This document shows, piece after piece, positions 10,701 through 21,561 of a DNA stretch of 64,000 bases (position 1 is its first letter; every line of letters begins with the position of its first letter). The position numbers were made by a program, and so were the translations under genes. This DNA comes from Theileria orientalis strain Shintoku (Eukaryota; Apicomplexa; Aconoidasida; Piroplasmida; Theileriidae): positions 372,001 through 436,000 of the forward strand of contig NC_025260.1 of NCBI RefSeq assembly GCF_000740895.1, read 5' to 3'. The notes below the pieces were generated by a model, which worked only from the letters and a program-made list of their open reading frames with translations, did not search any database and was not told where the DNA came from.

Positions 10701-11676
10701 TTTGTACCCTGAGTTAACGCACGCTTTTGCGTACGTGTGTATGCTTTTTTCCGGGAATCCCACGTGCGGCTTCGTCTCCGAGCCCATCCAGCGCAGGTTA
10801 ACCAGGCTCTGCAGTATGCACGCGTCGTGGTAGAAGAGTTCGTAGAACCTGCCCATTTTAAAAAAGACCAGCGAGTCGAAGTGGTTCTGCTTTATGTTCC
10901 ACCACTGCTGCATACACTCCGTGTAGTGGCCGCTTCTAAACTCGTACGCCCACCTGTGGTTTTTCGGCGGTATCCACATTGTGTTTACTTTGTAGTCTTC
11001 CTCCGTCGGCTTCCTTCCGTCCGCGTCTCTTATGTTCTTCACTTCCAGCCACGGCGGGAACGCGAACGTTCCTTTGTACCTGTAGTAGTTGTCCACGTAC
11101 TCTCTGAACCCTCTTGACATTTTACTTGCTTTACAGTTCATGTACACTTCTCTTTCGTTGTAGTCGATGCTATCTTCCTTGTCCTTTTTGTGCTCCTTTC
11201 CCACTGTCACTGACTCCGTCTCGTTCTGCTCGTTGTATTCGTAGGAATCCAGCCCTCGTGGCTTCGTCAACGCCACCTTTGGTGGATTTACCTCTTCTTC
11301 GAACAGCAGTGACCTTTTTCTCGACACTGGCATGTCTTCATCTCCGAACACTCCCTTAGATCTGTTTGGTGTTTCCTGCGTCTACTTTTTCTCAGGTGTG
11401 TTAACTTACGTTTTGTGTGAGGACATAGTCAGGCTCCGATGCCGTCGTATCTATTTTCGTGACGTCATTTTCCGTTCCTTCTATTTTACAATCTGTGCTT
11501 TCGTAGTTTCTGTTTTTTTGCGTCTGATCTTCTTCTTCTACTGCAAATAGTGTTCTTTCGTTTTCTCCGTTATCCTTGTGTTCTCTTTTTGGTCTTGGTC
11601 TAAAAAACGACGTTATTGATGCCTAAAACATTTTTATGATTTACTTAACTTTTCTTACATTTTTTTGACTTGACAT
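7749..11676 (-). CDS. MSH6: DNA mismatch repair protein MSH6
   Basis: Five exons (11676-11659, 11622-11410, 11381-8669, 8531-8407, 8294-7749) give 1204 residues. The MutS mismatch-reading motif (KMGRFYELF, Phe-x-Glu) is in domain I. The ATPase has Walker A GPNMGGKSTLLRQ, the FTRLGASDN segment, and Walker B plus signature LALIDELGRGTSTFDGTAIA followed by FTTHF. MSH6 pairs with MSH2 to find base mismatches and small loops in nuclear DNA. Exon 1 encodes only MSSQKN and exon 2 opens with ASITSFF followed by basic residues, which together form a PCNA-binding PIP-type box with Asn in place of the usual Gln. A Gln/Asn/Ser-rich insert follows residue ~340. Introns are 28-137 nt. Joins are supported by exact spacing against MSH6 homologues. 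Confidence 0.95.
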
Positions 11677-11824
11677 TTCCCTGAATCATATATTATTTTC
11701 TGATTCACTCTCACTTCCATACACTACACACACATACTTATCACATATTTACATGTTAACACATTATGTTTTCACCGTTTCTTCTTTTTCCCCCTGTATT
11801 TATTTTAATTTTTTTTACTTCGCT

Positions 11825-14800
11825 TTACCTTTTCATTGCGTTTGACGTTGCTGTTATTGTTCCTGTTGTTGGTTTCGATGCTACTGTTGTCGTCGACCCT
11901 TGTGTTAATCCTTTTGTTGCGTCCTTCCTTCTTTTTGCTTGTTTTTTATATATTGTTCTACGTTGTTTTTTATCATTTTTCCTGCTTACCTTTCGTATTT
12001 GTGTAACCATCTTTCCGGATCTGGGTTTCCTGTTGGATTCTGTGGCTTCTTATTTCTTCTCTTTTTATTCTTCTTCACTTTCGTTTTTACAGTCCTAATA
12101 ATTAATCTTACTCATGTTACCATAATCATTTCCTTTCTATCTACTTCATATCTAATACTCATATGCTCTAATTATCTCTATTTTTTTTACTTAGCTTGAT
12201 CTTCGAAATGGAATGTCACTTTATAATCTGCCTCCAACTCCTCAGCATCTACACATCCGTTTTACTTATTCGTGTTACCTATGAATCTGACATCTCTAAC
12301 TGCCACGTCCACGTATTCTCTTGGCAATTCTAGGTAATTTTCCGGCAGAAACGATTGATTGTAGAGTATTCCTAGCTGTGCCAGCTTATCCTCTTTATTT
12401 TTAGAGTATAGCTGCTTATATATTTCCACTGCTTCTTTGTGTTTGTTCTGCTCCTCTAGGTACTTACATCCTAGTTTAAATGGGTGATCACTTGCCGAAG
12501 TCTACATGGTTTCATTATTACCTTTTGCTATCACTATTAACATTACTACATTACTACTAATGACACTGGTATCAGTGTTATTGCTATCACTATTACCATT
12601 AGTACCACTTTTATTACTACTACTAATACTTTTATTACTACTACTAATACTTTTATTACTACTACTACTACTTTTAATATTACATCTACCAGTATATCTA
12701 AATAATACCTCTGTTAACTCCAACAGCTCCTTCAGACTATTATATACACTTTCTGGTGAGCCCAGTTGTTTGTGTACTCTTACTAACAGTAAAAAGTACC
12801 TTTTAACATATTTTACATCTTTTACGAATTCTTCGTAATACTCTTGCAACAATGAAAGCGCCTCTTTATTTTTCCCCTCTCTCAAGAGCAGTTTTACTAT
12901 ACATTCTACGAACTTTAGTTCTTTTGTTAGTGATAGACCCTGTCTCAACAGTGATATTCCCTTACTAACTTTTCCATCAACACACTATATTATTATTATT
13001 TTATTATAGTTACTACTATTGGTATTATTACTATTGTTATTATTACTATTTATATTATTATAGTTACTACTATTGTTATTATAGATACTACGATTTTTAT
13101 TATTACTAGAACAACAAAAAATACTATTACTAATATTACCACTGCTAATGCCACTACTACTAATACTACTACTATTTCTTACCATTATGGCTGATTTAAA
13201 GAAACACATATCTTCCGGCTTCAATAATCTGTTAAAATTTTCCAAATATCTTTGGCACTCGTTCAAATTCCCATTTGACAAATATGTCCAGATACAGTTA
13301 CCATGTATCATGTTCAGCTATTATCATTTTATTTTCTTCGTATATAAACTACCTAATCGTCTATCTATCTGTGTATCTATATAATTATCTTATTTTATTT
13401 ATTTCTTCACCTCATGTTCTGAAAACTTCTTTGATATTTGCTCCTTTTTCATTAACGTTTCCATTTTGTGTATTATTGATCCTATTTCCTCTGCGTCACA
13501 CCTAATTATCCCGCTTATTCATCTGCCTTTTAAATTACACATACCCGAAGAACAGTTGATTATTCAATGAAACCAGTATCGTTGCTTGATCCACGTCCGG
13601 CGAACTAATATATTTTTATTTATTTATCATCTCTTTTCAAACTCACTTCATGAACGTCTCCAGCAGCTTCTTATTTATGCTTCTTGCCAACTCTTCGTTT
13701 CCTCTTTTCGAATTCAGGAATGCTCTGAATGCGAATATGTTTGCGAATTCCACTTGTTCGTCCGGGTCATATTCTTCCGATTTCAACTCATTTTCCAACA
13801 TTTCTACGATTTGTTAAATTATTTTCTTAACTTAACTAGCTATCCCACTGTCCATTATCCTAACTTCCTTTTATGTAACTAACTAATCAGCTTCCGTCTA
13901 ACTGGGTGGTAACTACATGATCGTGTAAATCGTATCAGGAGTAGTCAGCATTTAGGCTTACCGTTTGCTACATCCAGGTAGTCTTGGGCCTTCAGCACGT
14001 CATTCGACAGCACGCAGGCGCATGCGTAGTTGAAGTACAGCTCGTACGGGTCGTCCGACTTCGCCCTGTCCATGTGGTCGTCTATCTTCCTGTTAACTGT
14101 CTCCAGCAGCTGCTGCCTCTGGTCCTTCGGCGACCTTGATGCCAGCGATATGTCCACGCTCAGCCGATTCACCTGCAGCAGAGACTCGGCTCCCTTCAGC
14201 TTCAGCGATGCGTATATTTCACTCGCCTCCTTGAAGTGGCCCAGCCTCAGACACAGCTGCGCCTTCAACAGCGTCGACTTTGTGTCTGGGAACGTCGTCG
14301 CGTCCAGCGGGTACTCGTCCTGGCTCTTGATCAGCTCTCTCGGCGGCACGCTTTCCGTGCACATTGACAGTGCCTTCAGGCCCAGGTCGTACTTTCCCAG
14401 CTTATAGTAGCAGTAGCTCTGCTCAAAGTGGAACCAGAGGCAGTTATCGTTCGCGTAGTGCGCCTTCGCGGCGTTTCTTATCTTCTCCAGTGCTTCCTGT
14501 CCTTTTCTCATTTCGTCGTCGCAGTGGTTCAGGTGTGTTTCTCTTCTCTTGCGCGGCTTATCTGATACTGCCGGGTGTGTGCGATATCCGTGCAACCAGC
14601 CTATTGTTTGGAGGCAGCTGTGCCACCTCGACAGCTGTATTTCGCAGAAAACTTTTACTCTGTAAAACGTGTTTTCTCCTGGCCATTCCTTCAGACCTAC
14701 ATTTGTGTTTATTTTAAGTCCACATTTAATATAAATTTTAGCGATAATCGCTCTTTTATTTATGGAATCTTACACTTATGACAAAGTTTTGCGGCTTCTG

Positions 14801-14885
14801 AGTACTTAGCCTCGTCCAAATAGTATTGTAGTTGTTTCAAACAACTAGGGATTGATGACAAATCAGCGTTCTCCACTGTCGTCAT
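11825..14885 (-). CDS. SRP72: Signal recognition particle subunit SRP72
   Basis: Eleven exons (14885-14774, 14696-13962, 13803-13647, 13604-13545, 13501-13411, 13317-13183, 12984-12709, 12501-12279, 12248-12191, 12094-11990, 11957-11825) give 694 residues; human SRP72 has 671. TPR-like helices run through exons 1-8 (e.g. LLKAQLCLRLGHFKEASEIY, KYLEEQNKHKEAVEIYKQL). The basic tail has the SRP72 RNA-binding signature PTGNPDPERWLHKYER, split by the last intron. SRP72 pairs with SRP68 on 7SL RNA and is needed for ER targeting. Two introns (12985-13182 and 12502-12708) are filled with ATT/ACT triplet repeats; reading through the second would add a Ser/Asn run and then stop at its acceptor. Confidence 0.93.
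12502..12708. repeat. Triplet microsatellite inside SRP72 intron 7
   Basis: Repeated TTATTACTACTACTAATACT-like units (12590-12675). The intron has no in-frame stop on the coding strand until its acceptor, so it looks like a Ser/Asn-rich exon at first sight. Confidence 0.7.
12985..13182. repeat. Triplet microsatellite inside SRP72 intron 6
   Basis: Interrupted ATT/ACT triplets fill nearly the whole intron, for example the ATTATTACTATTGTTATT phrase, with several near-copies of TATTATAGTTACTACTATT. Confidence 0.75.
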
Positions 14886-15150
14886 ATATTTACTCTTTTT
14901 TTGCAATTAATTTACATTAATTTAAGTTCACGGGCATAACATTACAATAAGGGAATACTTTACATATTTAAAAATCCATTTAAGTTATTCACTTAAAAAA
15001 TAAATATAAACTGCATCAATTTTGCTATTTCAGCTTTAAACTATTTTTTTCTAAAAAGTCCGGCACTTCCAACACATTACTTTAGTTATCCTTATATTTC
15101 ACAATTTATTATTATTATATTATTTATTTTTTATTTTATAATTGTTAATC

Positions 15151-15806
15151 ATGGATACACTAATTGGTATCCGTGGCCGTGACTTTGTCGCTGTTGCTAC
15201 CGACACTTACGAGAAGTATGGCGTTATCACCATGAAAAACGACGACGATGGCAAGATTATGCAAATTGACGACTCCAAACTTCTTCTACTCGCGGGGCCC
15301 CTTGGGGATCGTTCTCAGTTTGGTGAATATATTAGGAAGTCCGTTCACTACCTGCGTTACAAGACTTCCTTCAACATGACTACTAAATCGATGGCACACT
15401 TCGTTAGGCAGCAACTCGCTGAGTATCTTCGCAAAAGCCCCTATCAGGTCGACCTTCTCGTCGCTGGCTACGACTTCGTACGTTTAGTTTATCTCATTTT
15501 TCTCAGGACGGCCCTCAACTTTTCTGGGTCGACTATCTCGCTAGCTCCACTTCCATTGACCGTGCTGTTCACGGCTACGGCGGCAACTTGCTTCGCGGTT
15601 TACTTGACAAGGAGTATCATGAGAATCTTACCGTTGAGGATGCGGTCAGGCTTCTCAAGAAGTGTCGTCACGAGGTGAAGAACCGTTTTCTTCTTTCGCA
15701 ATCCAACTTCCGCGCCAAGGTCATTGATAAAAACGGCGTTCACGACGTCTCCATTTCTGACGAAGACACTCCTGAGGTTTTTAAAACTTCCCACTCCAAC
15801 TTATGA
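15151..15806 (+). CDS. 20S proteasome subunit beta-4 (PSMB2/PRE1 type)
   Basis: Two exons (15151-15477, 15507-15806) separated by a 29-nt intron give 208 residues. It starts with MDTLIGIRGRDFVAVATDT, as beta-4 does, without a propeptide or catalytic Thr1. YQVDLLVAGYDF and IDKNGVHD are further beta-4 hallmarks. The subunit is a non-catalytic part of the inner beta ring. The ATG at 15151 is preferred over an upstream non-ATG in-frame codon because homologues begin right there. It shares a 265-bp divergent spacer with SRP72. Confidence 0.95.
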
Positions 15807-16048
15807 GTGTTCTGATTTAATTTACTTCAAGCTACACAGTTCACCACTCAACCTGTACACACTTTTACTAGCTCTTATACACATGTTCATATGTTTACAC
15901 AAATGTTATAAACACATACTTAGACTAACACATGTACTGATAATTGCCCGTATGCTATAAGTGGTTGAATGCTAGCACATGTAACATACATACACAATAC
16001 TATAAGTACTTGAGCACACACTGATGTGTATTTGCTGTGTTTAAAGGT

Positions 16049-16972
16049 TTACTTATCGCTCGTTGACAGGAGCAGCGTGTTGCTGTTCAGCATCACTTTG
16101 TTTTGCGATCTTGCCAGGATGTTTGCCACCTCCTTTGCAGTCTCTATTCTCCTCAGCGTGATGAATGCCGGGTTGTCCTTGATTGCGCTTCCTATCAGCT
16201 TCGCCGCCTCCGACTCCCCCTCGGCCTTTATTATCGTCGACTTTTTCTCCTCCAGCGCCTTCAGCACTATGTACTTGCTTCTTTCAGCCTGCTGCTGCGC
16301 CACTTGCTTCGCCTCGACTGCCTTTTCGTACTCCGGGCTGAAGCTCAGGTGCGTCAGCGACACGTCGTCCAGCAGTATGTTGAAGTCTCTTGCTCTGTTA
16401 ACCAGCTGGTCTCTCACTGCCTTGCTCACCGTTTCTCTCTGCGTGATCAGCTGTGATGCGTTGTACTGTGCCACTATGCTCTTGAGCACCTCGTTGATTA
16501 TCGACGGCAGCACTCTTTCGTCGTAGTCCTTGCCCAGGTGTCTGTATATGTCACGCAGCCTTCGCTCGTCTGGCCTCGAGAGCACGCGGCACGTTATGTT
16601 TACCATTTGCAGGTCTCTGCTTCCCGTCAGCGACATCAGCGTTCTCGGCCTCGTCCTCACGTCGTAGATGATCGGCCTTTCCAGCCACGGGATGAGGAAG
16701 TGTGTTCCTTCTCCATGTGTCGAGTCGCTGATTCCGGTTATACGGTTATACACCAGCGCTCTATGTCCGGCTCCAACTACATATTATTTACGTTACTATA
16801 TCTCTAGCATAGCTGCCTACTATATCTATATCTTTCCAGTTCTATATACGTTCGTGTTCCTACCGTCGTATAGGCTCGAGTTAATGAGCCAGGCTCCTGA
16901 ACCTAGTGCCAACAGGGCGGATCCTGCTCCTGATATCAGTTTTGCGAATTTATCTACAGGAATCTGGGCCAT
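16049..16972 (-). CDS. PHB2: Prohibitin-2
   Basis: Two exons (16972-16864, 16776-16049) give 278 residues. An N-terminal hydrophobic span (LISGAGSALLALGSGAWLI) anchors it in the inner mitochondrial membrane. Then comes the SPFH/PHB domain with THFLIPWLERPIIYDVR, SRDLQMVNITCRVLSRP and RVLPSIINEVLKSIVAQYNASQLITQR, and a C-terminal coiled coil (EAKQVAQQQAERSKY, KAEGESEAAKLIG). Prohibitins PHB1 and PHB2 form large rings that steady membrane proteins and the m-AAA protease. The match is clearly to PHB2 rather than PHB1. The intron lies exactly where the transmembrane segment meets the PHB domain. Confidence 0.95.
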
Positions 16973-17141
16973 GTTTACTTTTTACACTCTGTTGTTACGA
17001 GTACTTGGGGCAAAGATTCCACATCTCAAGACTTGCTACCTACCGTGTACACTTCTATTTTAGGTTATATTACTCAATTAAAATACAATACTGCTACTTT
17101 ACACCTTTTAAAGCGCTTTAAGCATGGAATCCTTTGTTTTT

Positions 17142-18205
17142 TTATAGTTCCAGTTCGTATGATTCTGCCTCTTCTAGAATTAGGAAATCCTCTAGAATCC
17201 CCGGATCCACCTCATTTATCTTTGCTTTTAATCTCGTTTTAAGCTCTCCGAATGCTTCTATACCTAGTGGAAATGTATCGTGGGCCACCACTAGTGTTTT
17301 CTTTGGTTTCAATATTCGGTGTGCATCCACTGCTTGCTCTGGACTCATGTTTCTATCTTCCTCATGCTTCGGTCCTATTGGCAATATTGCTACATCTATT
17401 TTACAATTCTTTTCTTCCAAATACTCTTTGATGTGCTCGAAGTGGTCCGAGTATTTTGTTTTTCCTGCGTAGTAGACCAGTGTGTCCTCACTTCTTATCA
17501 AGAAGCCTCCCCAAAGCAACTTGTTTCTGTCTATTCCACAGCATAGATATTTTCTCTTCGTTTCTGACACCGCTGGCGTAAATGTTATTCGCACAGTTCC
17601 GAAATTTACTTCCTCGAACCATGACAGTGGGTATGTAAATCTTTCGTAAAATTGGTTCAGGTACCTGGTTATGTTCGTTCCTCCCACTGCTATTGCTCCT
17701 CCTTGGTCACTTATTTTCCTCAGAGTCCATGTGTCAATGCAATCGAAGGAGTTATTGGAGATCAGCAGAAAATCGGCTGGGGGGAACTCCCAGTACTTAT
17801 ATGACTTTTTACTCACTCTTTTTACTAAAGTATGATGTAATAATGTAAAACCATACCTCCGAATCCACCTGACATTAGTCTTTTTGAAAGTACTGGGTCA
17901 GTTAAGAACGTTGCTCCGTTCATCTGTATATAGACAGTTCTATGACCTAAATATGTCAATTTAGTTTTATTTTCTGGTATTGATGCGATTTTTAATTGAG
18001 GATTTTTCAAATTTACGGAATACGGCCACCTTCCTATGTTTTTGGGCAGGAATCCTACAATATTTGCACAATCGTTAAAATTTTTTCATTTAAACATACC
18101 CTGAATTGATGGAAACTTCCTTACAGTGTATAAAACTAGTCTTTTGAGAGAAGATACTAAGTTGGAGTCTAATGTGTAATTTGAAATTGCCAATTTACTA
18201 TTCAT
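17142..18205 (-). CDS. Metallo-beta-lactamase-fold protein of the NAPE-PLD family lacking the metal ligands
   Basis: Three exons (18205-18100, 18054-17857, 17824-17142) give 328 residues. Fold markers of the NAPE-PLD/UlaG-like lactamase family are clear: LTYLGHRTVYIQMNG, ATFLTDPVLSKR, VRITFTPAVS, LLWGGFLI, LVYYAGKT, VAILPIGP, MSPEQAVDAHRIL and LVVAHDTFPLG. The family binds two metals with HxHxDH and three further ligands. Here the motif reads NNSFDC, the next His is Ser (TPAVSE), the bridging Asp is Lys (AGKT) and the last His has shifted by one place. Only one Asp of the set is kept. It is therefore probably a non-catalytic member with a binding or regulatory role. The N-terminus has moderately hydrophobic, basic character but no certain targeting signal. 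Fold call is confident; function unknown. Confidence 0.8.
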
Positions 18206-18453
18206 AATTGTATAGCAGACATATTATAATTGGTCGACAGGATTCCACTAAAATTATCGTGGTTAAATACAAATATTATATACTACAAATATTACTTTTT
18301 AACTGTGTTTACTCTTTAGTATTCAATATTCCTAATCCCCATCTGATTCCCTAATATCTATCATATTTTTATATTTACACTCCTTCATTTATCATTTAAT
18401 CTACTTTTAACTACTTGTATATAATTTTTTGTTAGTCTGGCTGTATTTTTATA

Positions 18454-18821
18454 ATGGTAAGTTACCTTTTTCTTATCATTTTTGTCTTTGTAGACTGTTG
18501 CTAGACGCTTCGTCCCTCTCTTTGACAGGGTGCTCGTTTCCAAGATTAAACCGGAACACAAGACTAAATCTGGCATTTTACTTCCAGATTCCGCCAATCT
18601 TTCTTCTCGCATGGCCAAGGTTTGCTTCCTTTTTAACTTTTATCTTTCAGGTCGTCGCTGTCGGCGCTGGACGGCATAACTCCAAGGGCGAGCTCGTCGC
18701 TCCCACCTTGAAGGTCGGCGACACTGTCGTCATTCCCGAGTACGGCGGCATGGATTTAAAGTTTGAGGGCGAAGTCTACACTGCCTACCGCGAGGAGGAC
18801 ATAATTGGCACATACAACTAA
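18454..18821 (+). CDS. 10-kDa chaperonin (Cpn10/GroES)
   Basis: Three exons (18454-18456, 18494-18619, 18651-18821) give 99 residues. The first exon holds only the ATG, spliced by a 37-nt intron with a GTAAG donor. The protein has FVPLFDRVLVSKIKPEHKTKSGILLP, the DRVLV segment, GELVAPTLKVGDTVVIPEYGG and the closing EEDIIGTYN. Cpn10 caps Cpn60 in the mitochondrial matrix. There is no long presequence, which is normal for mitochondrial Cpn10; an apicoplast form would need one. It is divergent to the lactamase-fold gene with 248 bp between starts. Confidence 0.93.
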
Positions 18822-18882
18822 TGTAAAATATTAATCTGTTCGTTCCGCCCAGTTTACTCTAATTATGTACACCTGTTTACTC

Positions 18883-19802
18883 TTAGACGTTTAAAAACGA
18901 TTTAGGCCCATTTTCTGGCCCGTTGTACAGCCCACATCCTATAATTCTAAGGGATTAGCTTTTACCTGGGTACCTTATATCTCTGTTCGGCATTCCGTCC
19001 TTTCTCGCTCCTTCTCCTATCTATATTACCATTAGACTACTGCTTAATTTTCGCTACCTTTAGCTGCCGTTAGCCACTATTATCTACCGTTGGCTGCGAT
19101 TTCTTTACTCATAATCTTATGTCTGGTCACTTACCATTCTTATCAGCTTCATTCCCTTGACCACTGTGCCTACCACCACTGACTTTTGCTGAAACCCCGG
19201 ATTCCTCGTCAGGGTTATGAAAAACCTCGAGGACACTCCCAGTGGTCCGTCACTCAACATCGCCACGTCTCCTTCCTGTATGAAGCTTGTGTCGAACGAT
19301 TCTTCTGGCATCCTAATTTGTGTGTGTGGTCTTTCTTCGCTAACCTTCTTCCGTATATTGTGCACGAGTCCAGCTTCCCCTTGTTGTTAAACAACTTTCC
19401 TCCCACTATTGCTGTGTTTGGCATTATTTTATCGAATCTCGTGTTCAGGTATCCTATTTTTTTGTCCTTGACTACGAACCCTTCGCACATGCTGATAAAG
19501 TTTTCCACTGTCAGCGGCAGCAGTCTTCCGTACAATCCTATTAGTATTCTTCCCAGGTACACGTTGTCCATTGCGATATCCATATACACGTAGTCCGTTA
19601 TTGCTCTTTTATGTATATTTTCCGACTTTATTGATGGCGCCTTGTTATATTTCGGCCATACTATTGCTCCCGTCGTCAACAAACCCTAACATCAATCATA
19701 TTATCAATATTAACGTACCAAATATATCTTTGCTCTGTATGGAAGATTTGAAAAACGCTTATAGGCGAATTTAAACAGTTGGAATGGCATAAATATGTTC
19801 AT
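18883..19802 (-). CDS. Membrane-anchored cyclophilin-type protein
   Basis: Five exons (19802-19719, 19685-19345, 19312-19135, 19020-18966, 18938-18883) give 237 residues. Residues 1-40 have a basic amphipathic start followed by a hydrophobic span (IYLGLLTTGAIVW, formed across intron 1), suiting a mitochondrial inner-membrane or signal anchor. The cyclophilin domain shows PLTVENFISMCEGF, DSCTIYGRR, VAMLSDGPLGVSSRFFITL, NPGFQQKSVVVGTVVKGMKLI and a CGLYNGPENGP end. The active-site Arg of the FHR motif appears as FDK, and the Trp position is replaced, so prolyl isomerase activity is doubtful. One intron is 32 nt and shifts frame, so the gene appears as two overlapping frames if unspliced. Confidence 0.88.
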
Positions 19803-20151
19803 TTTATTCATCTTTAACCACTCCTATTTGTTTTAATTAGCCAATATCATGTTTATAATACATTTTACTTGCTCAATTTTATGTTAAACTTCATTATTGT
19901 TCCAATTAATTCCATATTAGGCACTATATACTCTGTGGGTCATTGTCCAGTACCCTGTTCATTAGTTTAATAAATTACTTACACATAGGTTCCAAATTAA
20001 AATATTTCCACATTTAGGGGTTGAATATTATATATACACGCATATACCTATTCATTTACACAAAGAAAAATCGATTAAATTATACGCCTTCTTGTGCATA
20101 TCAAGCCTAGTTTTCGGCCTTTTCAAGAGTATTATTTTTTTAAAACACCAC
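19803..20151. other. Intergenic, tandem minus-strand genes
   Basis: AT-rich spacer between the IscU stop and the cyclophilin start. No coding or RNA feature seen; it should contain the cyclophilin promoter. Confidence 0.45.
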
Positions 20152-20762
20152 CTATTCGTCTTTCTTTGCCTTATTTTTATTTAGATAGTCTTTTATTGCG
20201 TGCTTCACAGCATCTTCCGCTAGAAGGCTGCAGTGTATCTTCACAGGGGGCAGGTTGAGTTTATCTACACACATTTGTTAATTTTCTCATCTACTAACTA
20301 TCATAACTAGTTTATACTAATTAACTGTTAAATAACTTTATCCAATTTACCTGATATATCTGTATTTTTGATTGCCAGTGCCTCCTGGCACGTCTTCCCC
20401 TTCACTATCTCTGTTACGTAGGAGCTAGATGCTATTGCTGAGCCACACCCGAACGTTTTAAAGCACGCGTCTTCTATGCAGTTATCTTTGATTTTTACCT
20501 GGAGTTTAATGACGTCGCCGCAGGCTGCCTTGCCTACTATTGCTGTTCCTACTGAAGGGTCATCCTTGTCAAAACTTCCGACATTTCTTGGGTTGTTGAA
20601 GTGCTCCTTCACCTCTGGGCTGTAATATCTAATCTGCGTGGCTCCTTTTACTCCATTTTGGGAGAAAGATGTGGATTTTATCCCGTGTATTGTGGCTAAT
20701 GGCGTCCTTACAACGCTTAGCCTATTTATTAGATCTGCTAGCCTCAAATTCGCGTATCTCAT
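20152..20762 (-). CDS. ISCU: Iron-sulfur cluster scaffold IscU
   Basis: Two exons (20762-20351, 20264-20152) give 174 residues. All three cluster-binding Cys are present: AACGDVIKLQV, FGCGSAIASSS and VKIHCSLLAEDA, as is the LPPVK motif that binds the HscA/Hsp70 chaperone (spanning the start of exon 2). The first ~45 residues are basic, Ser/Thr rich and free of acids apart from one, as in a mitochondrial presequence. IscU receives sulfur from NFS1 and builds [2Fe-2S] clusters in the matrix. The start ATG overlaps the stop of POP5 (ATGA), which is unusual in a nuclear genome. Confidence 0.95.
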
Positions 20763-21241
20763 GCTGGCAACCACGAGTTTGACACTAGGCTTATTTGCTT
20801 GAATCCTTTAATTAAATTTGACTTTTTGTACTTTTCAATTGCTGATGGTCCCAGGAGTGATAGTTGAGTCAGGGAGTCCAGTATCTTCGTCAGTATATAT
20901 CTGCGCGCCTGGTGTAAAGTTCCAGAAACCTGTTTTACTTCAAACTTTACGTTGGTGTTTTGTATTTTATTTATAAACCTCAGTATTATTAGTGTTTCTT
21001 CAATGAAGCATCTTTTGCACTGGAAAAGTACCAGCGCCTCAGTGCTGATTATGAATTGTACTGTTATTGAGTTTGATATAAATTTGCCTTGCAGGAATCC
21101 GAACAGTAATTCCGCTGTTTTTTCCACTTCTGTTTTTATTAGTGTATCCTTCAGTATTAGTTCATAATAATTTACTTGTGAATTCTTTTTATCGCTGATT
21201 TCTGCTCTTACAATTATCCATCTATTTTTAACTCGTGCCAT
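20759..21241 (-). CDS. POP5: RNase P/MRP protein subunit POP5
   Basis: Single exon of 160 residues. It begins MARVKNRWIIVRAEI, the usual VRxKxRY-like start of POP5, and continues with ITVQFIISTEALVLFQCKR and VKQVSGTLHQARRYILTKIL, corresponding to the RNP-like core and the GTIRxxQ segment. POP5 binds RPP20-type partners in RNase P and RNase MRP, which process tRNA 5' ends and pre-rRNA. The last ~25 residues are not conserved and run to a TGA inside the IscU start codon. A short 3' intron cannot be excluded. Confidence 0.85.
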   Translation of the reverse strand: MARVKNRWIIVRAEISDKKNSQVNYYELILKDTLIKTEVEKTAELLFGFLQGKFISNSITVQFIISTEALVLFQCKRCFIEETLIILRFINKIQNTNVKFEVKQVSGTLHQARRYILTKILDSLTQLSLLGPSAIEKYKKSNLIKGFKQISLVSNSWLPA

Positions 21242-21561
21242 ACATTCATCTCGAATGTATATTTACTTTCTACGTTTACTTTTACTGGCTTTCTTATGCC
21301 CCCCCATTGCTCCTTCTATTATTTCACAAAATTACAGCTTATCGCCTTACACAATTTATTTTTGATACGCAATTGATAATTATTACATCATACAATTCCC
21401 ATATACTCTATCGTTTACCGTTTCCACAACAAGAATCCATTATTATTATATTATTTGTTACAACATTCTTCAGTTACATTACGTTCACTCGAGGCCTTTA
21501 ACCTCTTACACAATACACATATCATACTTTACATCTTATTTGCGCCATTCTATTTGTTTTA
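21242..21561. other. Intergenic, tandem minus-strand genes
   Basis: AT-rich spacer upstream of POP5. Nothing recognised beyond a likely promoter and the end of the 6PGDH transcript. Confidence 0.45.

Noticed and set aside
9707..10717. A 336-codon frame on the plus strand
   Set aside because: It lies wholly antisense to the conserved MSH6 exon 3; it is Ser/Pro/Arg rich and reflects the codon bias of that exon.
12502..12708. Ser/Asn-rich coding extension of SRP72 exon 7
   Set aside because: It is a triplet microsatellite with intron borders; the frame ends right at the acceptor, and SRP72 similarity resumes in the next exon.
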